A DNA stretch of 64,000 bases from contig CACCRN010000002.1 of the NCBI GenBank assembly GCA_902548405.1, forward strand, positions 18,874 through 82,873, given 5' to 3'. Origin of the DNA: an uncultured Pelagibacteraceae bacterium. Its GTDB lineage: Bacteria > Pseudomonadota > Alphaproteobacteria > Pelagibacterales > Pelagibacteraceae. Shown in pieces: positions 40,044-48,929 of the stretch (its first letter is position 1; each line of letters starts with the position of its first letter). Below the pieces are notes generated by a model. That model did not search any database, was not told the origin of the DNA, and was given only the letters and a program-made list of their open reading frames with translations. The position numbers were made by a program, and so were the translations under genes.

Positions 40044-41870
40044 ATGAGCAACAATATAAGAAACATCACAATCATAGCCCATGTCGACCATGGCAAAACT
40101 ACTTTAATTGACAACTTAATGAAACAAAGTGGATCATTTAGAGAAAATGAAGTTGTTGATGAAAGATTAATGGACTCTGGGGAACTAGAAAAAGAAAGAG
40201 GAATTACAATTCTTGCAAAACCTGCCTCGATAAACTGGAATGATTCAAGAATAAATATTATTGATACACCTGGCCACAGAGATTTTGCAGCAGAAGTTGA
40301 AAGAGTTTTGAGTATGGCTGATGGAGCTCTTTTATTAATTGACTCTGCAGAAGGAGTAATGCCTCAAACAAAATTTGTTTTATCGAAAGCATTAAAACAA
40401 GGTTTAAAACCAATTGTAGTTATTAATAAATTAGATAAAGCAGATCAAAGAGCTAATGAGGTCTTGGATGAAACTTTTGATCTGTTTGTAAGTTTAGATG
40501 CTAATGAAGAACAATTAGATTTTCCTGTTTTATATGCAAGTGGAAGATCTGGATGGGCAGATCATGAGGTAGATGGACCAAGAAAAAATTTAAATCCTTT
40601 ATTAAACTTAATAGTGGACCACGTTAAACCAGCTGAATTAGATAAGACTAAACCTTTTGCAATGTTATCTACATTGCTTTATTCAGACAGTTTTTTAGGT
40701 AGAAGTCTTGTAGGTAGAATTACACAAGGTACAGCAAGAGCAAATCAACCAATCAAAGCTATTAATTTAAATGGTGAAAAAGTTGATGAAGGAAAATTAA
40801 CAAAGATTTTTAGATATGAAGGAACTAAAAAAGTTCCAATTGATGTTGGAGAGGCAGGAGATATTGTTGTTGTAGCTGGATTAGAAAAGGCAAATGTTGC
40901 TGATACAATCTGTAATTTGGAAGTTAATGATCCTATACCAGCAACTCCAATTGATCCTCCTACAATGTCGATTACAATAACTGTTAATACTTCTCCATTA
41001 GCAGGAACAGAAGGTAAAAAACTTACAAGTACACAAATTAGGGAAAGATTAGTTCAAGAAGCACAAAACAATGTTGGAATTACTTTTTCAGAAAATGATG
41101 GAAAAGATTCATTCGTTGTAAGTGGACGAGGTGAATTAATGTTGGAAATACTTCTTACTCAAATGAGAAGAGAAGGTTTTGAAATGACAGTGAGTCCACC
41201 AAAAGTTTTGTTTAAGACTGATGAGCAAGGAAACAAACTTGAGCCAATTGAAGAAATTACTATGGATTTAGATGAAGAACACTCTTCAAAAGTAATCGAC
41301 TCAATGAATAGAAGAAAAGGTAAATTAATTGAACTAAAAGATACCGGTACAAATAAGAAAAGATTGATATTTCATGCACCTACGAGAGGTTTGATGGGAT
41401 ACACAAGTAGATTTCTAACGCTTACAAAAGGGGAAGGTGTAATTAATAGAATATTCCACGACTACGGACCTTTCGAAGGTGAAATGGAAGGCAGAAGAAA
41501 TGGTGCATTGATTGCTATGGAACAAGGTAAAGCAGTAGCTTTTGCAATATTTAACCTTCAAGCAAGAGGAGAAATGTTTGTTACTCACAATGATCCTGTT
41601 TATCCAGGTATGATTGTTGGATTATCACCAAAACCGGGTGACATGATTATAAATGTCATGAAAGGAAAAAAATTAACAAATATGAGAACACAAGGAACAG
41701 ACGAAAACGTCGTTCTTACTCCTGTTAGAAAAATGTCAATAGCTGAACAACTAAGTATGCTTAACAGTGATGAAGCATTAGAGATCACACCTGAGTCTTG
41801 TAGATTGAGAAAAGCAATTCTTGATCCTCATGAAAGAAAAAGAAGTGAGAAAACTAGCGCAGCTGCTTAG
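40044..41870 (+). CDS. typA: Translational GTPase TypA/BipA
   Basis: BipA is a ribosome-associated GTPase with roles in stress and 50S assembly. The 608-residue protein has the G1 loop AHVDHGKTT (12-20), the switch II DTPGHRDF, and the NKLD G4 motif. An EF-G-like C-terminal part includes LMGYTSRFLTLTKGEG. Length and motifs match BipA. The 3' end overlaps the convergent YczE-like gene by 4 bases. Confidence 0.97.
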   Translation: MSNNIRNITIIAHVDHGKTTLIDNLMKQSGSFRENEVVDERLMDSGELEKERGITILAKPASINWNDSRINIIDTPGHRDFAAEVERVLSMADGALLLIDSAEGVMPQTKFVLSKALKQGLKPIVVINKLDKADQRANEVLDETFDLFVSLDANEEQLDFPVLYASGRSGWADHEVDGPRKNLNPLLNLIVDHVKPAELDKTKPFAMLSTLLYSDSFLGRSLVGRITQGTARANQPIKAINLNGEKVDEGKLTKIFRYEGTKKVPIDVGEAGDIVVVAGLEKANVADTICNLEVNDPIPATPIDPPTMSITITVNTSPLAGTEGKKLTSTQIRERLVQEAQNNVGITFSENDGKDSFVVSGRGELMLEILLTQMRREGFEMTVSPPKVLFKTDEQGNKLEPIEEITMDLDEEHSSKVIDSMNRRKGKLIELKDTGTNKKRLIFHAPTRGLMGYTSRFLTLTKGEGVINRIFHDYGPFEGEMEGRRNGALIAMEQGKAVAFAIFNLQARGEMFVTHNDPVYPGMIVGLSPKPGDMIINVMKGKKLTNMRTQGTDENVVLTPVRKMSIAEQLSMLNSDEALEITPESCRLRKAILDPHERKRSEKTSAAA

Positions 41871-42514
41871 TTAAATATTTTTCCAACTAAAAATAATCCT
41901 AAAGCTACACAAGGGCCAATTCCAAAAGCAAATATAAGTGTGCCTATTCCAACGGTCCCACCTAAATACCAACCAACAATTACAACTGTAATTTCTAAAA
42001 AAGCTCTTACCAATGCTATAGGTAAGTTTGTTGTTTTTGTTAATCCTGTCATTAAACCGTCTCTTGGACCTGGACCAAGATTAGCAACTAAATAAATACC
42101 ACTACCAAGACCTACTAAAATTACTGAAAGAACTGCTAACAAGTACTTTATGAAAAGAGATGAAGGTGGTTGAAAATAATTTAGAGTGAAATCAATCATA
42201 GCAGCAATTACAATGATATTAAATATTGTTCCAAGACCTGGTTTTTGTTTTAAAAAAATCCATAAAAAAAGAACTCCTACACTTACAAAAAAAGTTGCTG
42301 CACCAATAGATAGACTAGAGTTAAGTGAAATTCCTTCGGCTAATACTGACCAGGGTGAATTTCCAGTTGTTGATAAAATTAATAAACCTTCTCCTAAACC
42401 AAAAATTGTTAATCCAAAAATTAAGAAAAATGATGTTGAAAACTTTGGCCTGAAATTCAAACTTTCATTTGAGCTCCAATTTACTTTCGGAATATTTTTT
42501 ATAGATAGGAACAT
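41867..42514 (-). CDS. YczE/YitT-like integral membrane protein
   Basis: This 215-residue protein has about six hydrophobic helices and the pattern GLGEGLLILSTTGNSPWSVLAEG and LGPGPRDGLMTGL, which recalls the YczE/YyaS family (DUF161-related). Its function is not established. The N-terminus (about 30 residues) is polar. It is divergent from the DUF6134 gene with 45 bases between, and its stop overlaps that of typA. Confidence 0.75.
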   Translation of the reverse strand: MFLSIKNIPKVNWSSNESLNFRPKFSTSFFLIFGLTIFGLGEGLLILSTTGNSPWSVLAEGISLNSSLSIGAATFFVSVGVLFLWIFLKQKPGLGTIFNIIVIAAMIDFTLNYFQPPSSLFIKYLLAVLSVILVGLGSGIYLVANLGPGPRDGLMTGLTKTTNLPIALVRAFLEITVVIVGWYLGGTVGIGTLIFAFGIGPCVALGLFLVGKIFN

Positions 42515-42559
42515 TAAATACTGATACTCTTAAAATTCTTTTTTATTTAAATTAATATC

Positions 42560-43240
42560 ATGAAAAAATTTTATATTATTTTTATATTATTTTTATTCAC
42601 TTTTAGCTCAAACGCACATGTTGGTCATTATAATAAGTTCAAAAAAATTGAACTTGAAATCTTAAGAAATAATGAAGTTATAGGATACAACAATTACTCT
42701 TTTTCCAGAAGAGACAATCAAACAACTGTAAATAATGAATATAAATTTACAGTAAAACTACTTGGGGCAACTATTTTTGAAGTAGAAGGTTTTGGGGAAG
42801 AAAAATATTTAGGAGATAATTTAATTTCTTTTAAATCTAAAACACGTCAGAATAAAAAAGAAAAATTTGTAAATTTAATATTAAATAATCAAACTAAAAA
42901 ATTTGATATTCAAGGATCTTCTTTTTCTGGTGAAGCTTCTTTGAAAAATACAATTGGAAATTGGTGGAGCCATAAATTGTTACAGGCAGAGAGCCAAATT
43001 AGCCCTATTTCTGGAAGTATAAAAGAACAACTAGTTACATTTATCGGTAAAGAAAAGATCACAATCAATGGGAAGGAATTTGATACTGATCATTTTAAAC
43101 TCACTTCTAAAGATATGACACTTCCAGAAGATAAAAGATTAAATTTTGATATATGGCTTGATAAAAAAACTTCAGTGATAGTTAAAGTTACCTATGAAAG
43201 AATGGGAAGTTGGGAGTATAGAATTAAAAATATTGAGTAA
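42560..43240 (+). CDS. Exported DUF6134-like protein
   Basis: This 226-residue protein has an N-terminal signal peptide (MKKFYIIFILFLFTFSSNA, cleavage near SNA|HV), so it is likely periplasmic. The mature part is beta-rich with GNWWSHKLL and a C-terminal INGKEFDTDHFKL-type segment, resembling DUF6134. Function unknown. It converges with the oxidoreductase gene with a 2-base gap. Confidence 0.72.
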   Translation: MKKFYIIFILFLFTFSSNAHVGHYNKFKKIELEILRNNEVIGYNNYSFSRRDNQTTVNNEYKFTVKLLGATIFEVEGFGEEKYLGDNLISFKSKTRQNKKEKFVNLILNNQTKKFDIQGSSFSGEASLKNTIGNWWSHKLLQAESQISPISGSIKEQLVTFIGKEKITINGKEFDTDHFKLTSKDMTLPEDKRLNFDIWLDKKTSVIVKVTYERMGSWEYRIKNIE

Positions 43241-43242
43241 TT

Positions 43243-44214
43243 TTATCTGTTTATTTTCCTAAAAAGGTCATTAGCACTTATCCATCCCGCTTCTAGCCTA
43301 GGTCCAACAAACCAATCAGCACAAACTCCTAAATTAATTTTTGAATTCCAATAACTTTTAATTTCTAAAGGTTTTGAATTTGATGAATACATCCAACCAT
43401 GATTTAAAGAAAAAAGGATATTGCTTTTTTTAATACCAGTAAGATTAAAAAATTTATTAATTAATATTTTTGAATTCAAATCTTTATTTTCTTTGTTTTT
43501 CAAAATTTTTTTATTTGCCCACATTGCTGTACTTTGAAGTGTCCAAAATTCATAAATACTTTTAAATCTTAACTTGCTATTTTCTCTAGCGGCCCAACCT
43601 AAAATTTGATCATCAAACAAAAAACTACTTATATTTTTTTTTGTTTTTTTCATTTTTATCATGACTGTAATATTTGCATCCATTTTTAATTTTTTTTTAA
43701 TAAATGAATGATTAATAAATTTTTTTGCTAATTTAAGTAATTGAGGATGTGGGCACGTTAAAATAAGATTATCATAAAATTTATTATCACCATCAGCAAA
43801 TGTAAGTTTCCATTTGTTTTTATTATAATCAATTTTTTTTAATTCTTTTTGAAAATTACAATTAATTTTTTTTAATAAATACTTACTAATATCGTTATTA
43901 CCTTGCCTACCAATTATTTTTTGATGATTTTTATTTTCTTTTATTTTTTTATTTTGAAAAATATGCTGACCCTTCCAATTTTTTAATATTTTTTTTGCTA
44001 TGAGTTTTGTTGTAAATTTTTTAAACTCAGTACTCTTAGGGGAAATATATTGAACGCCATGATCAAACCCCACTTTTTTATCTAACCTTTTAAATGATGA
44101 TCTCCCACCAGGACCTCTTGCTTTATCATAGAGATCTACAGAATGTTTTTTATTTAATAAATTTGAAATTGTAGCACCAGATATTCCTGAACCAATTACA
44201 CAGTAAGTGCTCAT
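43243..44214 (-). CDS. FAD/NAD(P)-binding oxidoreductase, renalase-like (COG3380 type)
   Basis: This 323-residue flavoprotein has the N-terminal GxGxxG loop VIGSGISGATIS and the second motif DKARGPGGRSS, then FDHGVQYISP, as in bacterial renalase-like oxidoreductases. The C-terminal FAD-closing region WFVGPRLEAGWISANDLF is also clear. The substrate is unknown. It overlaps tldE by 4 bases, so it is probably transcribed with the TldE/TldD pair. Confidence 0.85.
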   Translation of the reverse strand: MSTYCVIGSGISGATISNLLNKKHSVDLYDKARGPGGRSSFKRLDKKVGFDHGVQYISPKSTEFKKFTTKLIAKKILKNWKGQHIFQNKKIKENKNHQKIIGRQGNNDISKYLLKKINCNFQKELKKIDYNKNKWKLTFADGDNKFYDNLILTCPHPQLLKLAKKFINHSFIKKKLKMDANITVMIKMKKTKKNISSFLFDDQILGWAARENSKLRFKSIYEFWTLQSTAMWANKKILKNKENKDLNSKILINKFFNLTGIKKSNILFSLNHGWMYSSNSKPLEIKSYWNSKINLGVCADWFVGPRLEAGWISANDLFRKINR

Positions 44215-45527
44215 TTACCTGCAACTGTCATTCCCTCTATCATCATAGTTGGTGAGTTGATAGAATATTCAAAATCTAAATCACTAGCTAAAGTTATATT
44301 TTTGAACATATCTTTAAAATTTCCTGCAATTGTTATCTCATTTACTGGAAATTTAAATTCACCATTTTCAATTAGGAAACCTGTTGCACCTACTGAATAA
44401 TCTCCTGTAACTAAATTACTTCCATGGCCAATTGTTTCTGTTACATAAATGTGTTTTGTGTTACTTTTTAATAAATCTTCGAAACTAATTTTCCCATTAT
44501 CAAAATATAAATTTGTTGTTCCACCAGATCTTCCATTTGATTTTAAGTTAAGTTTTTTCCCATTGTACGTATCGACTAGATAATTTTTTAAGATACCGTT
44601 TTGCACAAGATTCAAAGTATCTGATTTTACTCCCTCTGAATCAAAAATTTGAGATCCAACACCTTTATTTACATCTGGTTTATCAATCACGTTTATTGTT
44701 TCTGTAAATATTTGTTCATTAATTTTATCTTTAAGAAAAGATGTTCCTCTAGAAATCGCAGATGATGATATGGCTCCAGCAAAAGCTCCTAACATTCCTT
44801 TAGCTATCCTTTTGTCAAATATAATGCTTATTTTTTCACTTCCAATTTTATTTGGGCTTAATTTTTTTATAGTTTGTTCAGAGGCTTTTTGACCAAGCTC
44901 TTTTGCACCCTTAATATCTGATAAATGACGTTTACTTGTAAATTCATAGTCTCTTTCCATACTATTTTCATCTTTAGCAACAGTAACACAAGATGCACTA
45001 AATGAAGATGATTTGTATCCTTCACAAAATCCATCACTATTTGCTAAAATAAAGTTAGATTTATTTTCAGTAAAACTAGATTCAGTATTTATGATTTTTT
45101 CTTCTGAAGATGCAACGCTCTCAAGCTCTTTCAAATATTCAATTTTTTTTTCATTATCAAAGTGTGTTTCATCATATAAATTTAAATTTTTAATTTCTTT
45201 AGCCAAAAGATCTTTATCCGGTAAAGAATTAAATTCATCTTCAGGAGTATTTTTGGTTGTTTCAAAACATTTTTCTATTAATGTTTTAATATTATCCTCT
45301 AATAAGTTTGACGAAGAAATTGATGATCTTTTTTTTCCCAAATAAGTCTCAATGCTTATTGCTAATCCATCAGATCTATTAGACTCGTCTAAAGTATTAT
45401 TTCTAAAATTTACAGTTTCAGAAATTGAATGACCTACTGTTACGCTTGATCCAGTTGCACCTAACTTTTTAGCTAAATCTAAGCAATATGATGCTTTTGA
45501 TCTTAAATATTCTTGATCCTTAACCAT
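44211..45527 (-). CDS. pmbA: TldE/PmbA, metalloprotease partner protein
   Basis: PmbA (TldE) forms a heterodimer with TldD. The pair matures peptides such as microcins and influences gyrase toxin sensitivity in other bacteria. The 438-residue protein has the family's C-terminal region SPTMMIEGMTVAGK and central IIFDKRIAKGMLGAFAGAISS, but lacks the zinc-binding histidine motif seen in TldD. It lies 3 bases after tldD, so the subunits are made from one message. Confidence 0.92.
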   Translation of the reverse strand: MVKDQEYLRSKASYCLDLAKKLGATGSSVTVGHSISETVNFRNNTLDESNRSDGLAISIETYLGKKRSSISSSNLLEDNIKTLIEKCFETTKNTPEDEFNSLPDKDLLAKEIKNLNLYDETHFDNEKKIEYLKELESVASSEEKIINTESSFTENKSNFILANSDGFCEGYKSSSFSASCVTVAKDENSMERDYEFTSKRHLSDIKGAKELGQKASEQTIKKLSPNKIGSEKISIIFDKRIAKGMLGAFAGAISSSAISRGTSFLKDKINEQIFTETINVIDKPDVNKGVGSQIFDSEGVKSDTLNLVQNGILKNYLVDTYNGKKLNLKSNGRSGGTTNLYFDNGKISFEDLLKSNTKHIYVTETIGHGSNLVTGDYSVGATGFLIENGEFKFPVNEITIAGNFKDMFKNITLASDLDFEYSINSPTMMIEGMTVAGK

Positions 45528-45530
45528 AAT

Positions 45531-46943
45531 TTAAAGTTTTGTCCCACCAACTGTCATTTTGTCAATTAAGATTGAAGGTTGAGCTACTCCAACTGGAACA
45601 CCTTGTCCAGCTTTACCACAAGTTCCTATACCAGGATCTAACATCATATCGTTTCCAACCATAGAAACTTCTTTTAAAATTGAAGGACCATCTCCTATTA
45701 ATGTCGCTCCCTTTATCGGTGAACCAATCTTTCCGTTATTAATTTCGTATGCCTCAGTACAATTAAATACAAATTTTCCAGATGTTATGTCAACTTGTCC
45801 TCCTCCAAAACTTACTGCAAAAATTCCTTTACCTACTGATTTGATCATTTCTTCTTGAGTTTGATTTCCACTCAACATCATTGTGTTTCTCATTCTTGGC
45901 AAAACAACGTGTCTATAATTTTCTCTTCTTCCTGAGCCAGTCGATTTGGTATTCATCAATCTAGCATTTAATCTATCTTGCATAAAATTCTTTAATATCC
46001 CATTTTCAATCAATACTGTTTTTTCTGTTGGTGTACCTTCATCATCAATAGTTAAGCTGCCTCGTCTATTATCAATTGTTCCATCATCAACAATCGTAAC
46101 TCCATCACTGGCAACTTTTTGGCCCATAAGATCATGAAATGCTGAAGTTTTTTTTCTATTAAAATCTCCTTCTAAACCATGGCCAATGGCTTCATGTATT
46201 AAAATTGCTGGCCATCCAGGCCCTAAAACAACTTTCATTTCTCCTGCTGGAGCAGGTTTGCTCTCTAAATTTACTGAGGCAATTCTAAAAGCTTCCTCAC
46301 ATACAGTTTTCCAATTGTCATCTTTTAGATATTCATCATAAGATTGTCTTCCACCTATTCCATAAACGCCAGTTTCTTTTCTTCCATTTTTTTCTAACAT
46401 CACAGATACATTAAATCTAATTAATGGTCGAACATCTGTTAATACTTCACCACCTGATCTTATAATCTCAATAGATTTTTGTTCACCTGCAAAACTCGTA
46501 GTAACTTGTTTTACTGATTGATCTTTTTTCCTTAGATACTCATTTACTTTATTTAATACTTCTAATTTCGAATTTAATGTTTTTTGCTCTATGGGATTAA
46601 TATCCTGATAAAATTTTCTATTAGATCTTGAAATATCTTTATTGTAGGTACCTTTCATAGACTTAAGTGTAGATTTTAAATTTTCAGAAGATTTTTTTAA
46701 TGAATCTTTTGATATTTCATTAGAGTGAGAATATGCAACAACCTCTCCTGTAATTGCTCTAAATCCAAAACCTAAATCTGAACTATAGCTTGAGCTTTTA
46801 ATTTTATTATCATCTAGTAATATGGATTCGGATTTTGTATCCTCCAAATATAGCTCACCATCATCACAATTTTGCAATGTATCAGATACTATTGCATCAG
46901 CATCTTTTTTTGTTAAATCAGATTTGTCAAAAAAATTACTCAC
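45531..46943 (-). CDS. tldD: TldD metalloprotease
   Basis: TldD is the catalytic subunit of the TldD/TldE protease. The zinc-binding motif HEAIGH is at residues 250-255 (H250, E251, H255), followed by GLEGDFNRKKTSAF. Two further TldD blocks, MLDPGIGTCGKAGQGVPVG and a C-terminal SILIDKMTVGG, are present. Length is 470 residues, as usual. It begins the minus-strand run tldD-tldE-oxidoreductase, divergent from the thiol protein gene at 47030. Confidence 0.95.
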   Translation of the reverse strand: MSNFFDKSDLTKKDADAIVSDTLQNCDDGELYLEDTKSESILLDDNKIKSSSYSSDLGFGFRAITGEVVAYSHSNEISKDSLKKSSENLKSTLKSMKGTYNKDISRSNRKFYQDINPIEQKTLNSKLEVLNKVNEYLRKKDQSVKQVTTSFAGEQKSIEIIRSGGEVLTDVRPLIRFNVSVMLEKNGRKETGVYGIGGRQSYDEYLKDDNWKTVCEEAFRIASVNLESKPAPAGEMKVVLGPGWPAILIHEAIGHGLEGDFNRKKTSAFHDLMGQKVASDGVTIVDDGTIDNRRGSLTIDDEGTPTEKTVLIENGILKNFMQDRLNARLMNTKSTGSGRRENYRHVVLPRMRNTMMLSGNQTQEEMIKSVGKGIFAVSFGGGQVDITSGKFVFNCTEAYEINNGKIGSPIKGATLIGDGPSILKEVSMVGNDMMLDPGIGTCGKAGQGVPVGVAQPSILIDKMTVGGTKL

Positions 46944-47029
46944 ATAGCTTAGATAGTGCTTTATTGTTAATTTTCAACTAATCATTTGGCGCATTTACAT
47001 GCTTAATTTTAAAGTTAATATAATTTTAT

Positions 47030-47410
47030 ATGAAAGTTTATTTTAATAACTCTTGCAAAATCTGTAGATCAGAAATCAATATGTATAAAAAAGAAAATAT
47101 TAAAGATATTGATTGGATAGATATTACCGATAACAGAGATGCAGAAAAAGAAACGTCCAAAAATGACAAAGAGCTTTTAAGAAGATTGCACATTAAAGAA
47201 AATGACCGGGTAATTGAAGGTGCGGAAGCTTTTCTATATGTCTGGAGGAGAATACCAAAATATAAATTCTTATATAATTTTTTTAAACTTCCTATCATTT
47301 TTACTATTTTTAAGTATGGATATGAAATAGTTGCGTATTTTTTATATTTGAAAAATAAAAAACAATTAAAAAAATTAATTAAGAAAAAATATCAAAATTT
47401 GACTCAATAA
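47030..47410 (+). CDS. DCC-family (DUF393) thiol-disulfide oxidoreductase-like protein
   Basis: This 126-residue protein has a CxxC at C9-C12 (NSCKIC) right after the first beta strand, then DWIDITDNR, VIEGAEAFLYVWRRIP, and a hydrophobic C-terminal half. The family motif is normally DGxCxxC; here the aspartate-glycine is replaced by NNS. It is probably a redox protein, but the role of DUF393 is not established. Its 3' end overlaps the convergent gene by 36 bases. Confidence 0.75.
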   Translation: MKVYFNNSCKICRSEINMYKKENIKDIDWIDITDNRDAEKETSKNDKELLRRLHIKENDRVIEGAEAFLYVWRRIPKYKFLYNFFKLPIIFTIFKYGYEIVAYFLYLKNKKQLKKLIKKKYQNLTQ

Positions 47411-47668
47411 AGACATTGAGAGAATAAACATAACTAAAACTACAGAATACATAAGAGTAATAATTTTATTTCTTTTTCTTCTTAGTCTTACAAAATTTTT
47501 ATCATCTAAATCTGATATGTCCCTTTCTCCATCAACTTCATAATCATAACTCCATCTCCAAGTTGATTGTCCTAGCCTTTCATCTTGACTATTAAAATAT
47601 CTTATCCAAGCAAGAATATAACTTAACAGAGCATATAAAATCGCCATCGCAATTATTCCGTAAAACAT
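47375..47668 (-). CDS. Unknown two-helix membrane protein (97 aa)
   Basis: Residues about 3-22 and 70-95 are hydrophobic, and a charged middle (GQSTWRWSYDYEVDGERDIS) joins them. I recognise no family. It lies in the same direction as, and 30 bases downstream of, the lysine-tailed protein gene, and its end overlaps the DUF393 gene by 36 bases. Both frames are well formed, so the overlap appears real. Confidence 0.6.
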   Translation of the reverse strand: MFYGIIAMAILYALLSYILAWIRYFNSQDERLGQSTWRWSYDYEVDGERDISDLDDKNFVRLRRKRNKIITLMYSVVLVMFILSMSLLSQILIFFLN

Positions 47669-47698
47669 AACTAATAATACTTAAATTAAACGTAATAA

Positions 47699-48901
47699 TT
47701 AATTGTTATTTTTGGCTCTTTTTCTTGCAATTAATTGAGTTAGAGAATCCACCATCGTGTCTGAAGCTTTGAATATTTCATTATTTTTAAATTCGTGAGA
47801 GATGTTTTTTTCAGGATTAGTTTTATCTTCAATAACTATACCTTCATCAGGAGAATTATTTTTAATATAAATTAATAATAACCATTCCTCATCAGGAGCC
47901 TCGTCCCATTTAACAAATATCTCTCCTGTTTCAAATCTTCTATCAATACATCGAAAAATAGACATGTGTCTTGTGATGTGTCTTTTATTTAATTGGAAAA
48001 CTAAACTACTGGCACTCCTATAAAAGCTTTCAAGAGCAAATTCAATTTTTTGTCTTGCTAATGTAAATTCTTTTTCTTTCCTTAATAATGTTTCCCTATC
48101 CTCATTACCTTGAATTTTAACACCTAATGCCTCTACTCTCTCTCTAATTTTTTGATCTCTTATTATTCGATATTTTTCTTTTAATTTCTCAATTCTCTGT
48201 TGAAGTCCTGCGTAATCTTCTCTCTTTTCTTTTAATGATATTTTTTCTAGTTTTTCTAATTCTTTAACTTCTCTTACTCTAAATTTTTCAATCTGCTTTT
48301 CTAATTTTAATTGTTGTAAAAATTTCTTTTGCTTTTCAGCTTGTTCAATTCTCAATAAAGCCTGTTCTTTTCGTAGGAATAATTTAATCTCTTTTGTTCT
48401 TTGTTTTTCTAATCTAATCTCTTCCTTCAATACCTGTTCATTAAGCTTTAACTTTAATTCTTGTTCCTTCTGCTTCTCTTGCTGTAAGGCTAGTTTTTCC
48501 TGTCTCTCTTGCTCTTGTTTTTCAAGTTTTATTCTTCTCTGTTCATCTTTTTTAAGAGTTTTATAATTATTGATTATTTCAGATATTTTATCAAAAAATG
48601 CCTGAATATATTTTTCTATATTGAAATTTATTTTGAATTTAAATTCAGGTTTTAGTGAATTTTGAAAATTAATTATTTTTAAAAGAAAACTTTTTTCTTT
48701 AGGTTTATTTAGAATTTTTTTTTTTATTTTTTCTTTTACTTTTGAAATATTTTTTTTTTTAGCTTTAACTTTATTTTTTTTGTTAATTTTTGGTTTTATT
48801 TTTTTTACTTTAGAAATTTTTTTAGATCTTTTTGATTTTAATTGAGATTTTTTTTTACTTTTTTTAATAGATTTATTTTGTTTTTTTTTTATTTTTTTCA
48901 T
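47699..48901 (-). CDS. Lysine-tailed coiled-coil protein of unknown function (400 aa)
   Basis: The first 70 residues contain about 36 lysines in runs such as KIKKKQNKSIKKSKKK, recalling histone H1-like or polyA-associated tails. Residues about 115-290 are a continuous, highly charged (Glu/Lys/Gln/Arg) coiled coil. The last 110 residues form a compact domain with HITRHMSIFRCIDRRFETG and VKWDEAPDEEWLLLIYI. There is no signal peptide or membrane helix, so it is probably cytoplasmic. The architecture suggests nucleic-acid or cell-pole organisation, but this is inference. I do not recognise the family. It lies after cfa on the same strand (28-base gap). Confidence 0.72.
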   Translation of the reverse strand: MKKIKKKQNKSIKKSKKKSQLKSKRSKKISKVKKIKPKINKKNKVKAKKKNISKVKEKIKKKILNKPKEKSFLLKIINFQNSLKPEFKFKINFNIEKYIQAFFDKISEIINNYKTLKKDEQRRIKLEKQEQERQEKLALQQEKQKEQELKLKLNEQVLKEEIRLEKQRTKEIKLFLRKEQALLRIEQAEKQKKFLQQLKLEKQIEKFRVREVKELEKLEKISLKEKREDYAGLQQRIEKLKEKYRIIRDQKIRERVEALGVKIQGNEDRETLLRKEKEFTLARQKIEFALESFYRSASSLVFQLNKRHITRHMSIFRCIDRRFETGEIFVKWDEAPDEEWLLLIYIKNNSPDEGIVIEDKTNPEKNISHEFKNNEIFKASDTMVDSLTQLIARKRAKNNN

Positions 48902-48929
48902 TTAAAGGAAATTATTATTTACCAATAAA

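Noticed and set aside
46944-47029. Gene or RNA in the tldD-DUF393 divergent gap
   Set aside because: 86 bases of AT-rich sequence with no ORF or stable stem seen.
48716-48901. Simple-sequence T-rich stretch as a non-coding repeat
   Set aside because: It is the reverse of the lysine codons in the N-terminal tail of the 400-residue protein and keeps an open frame.
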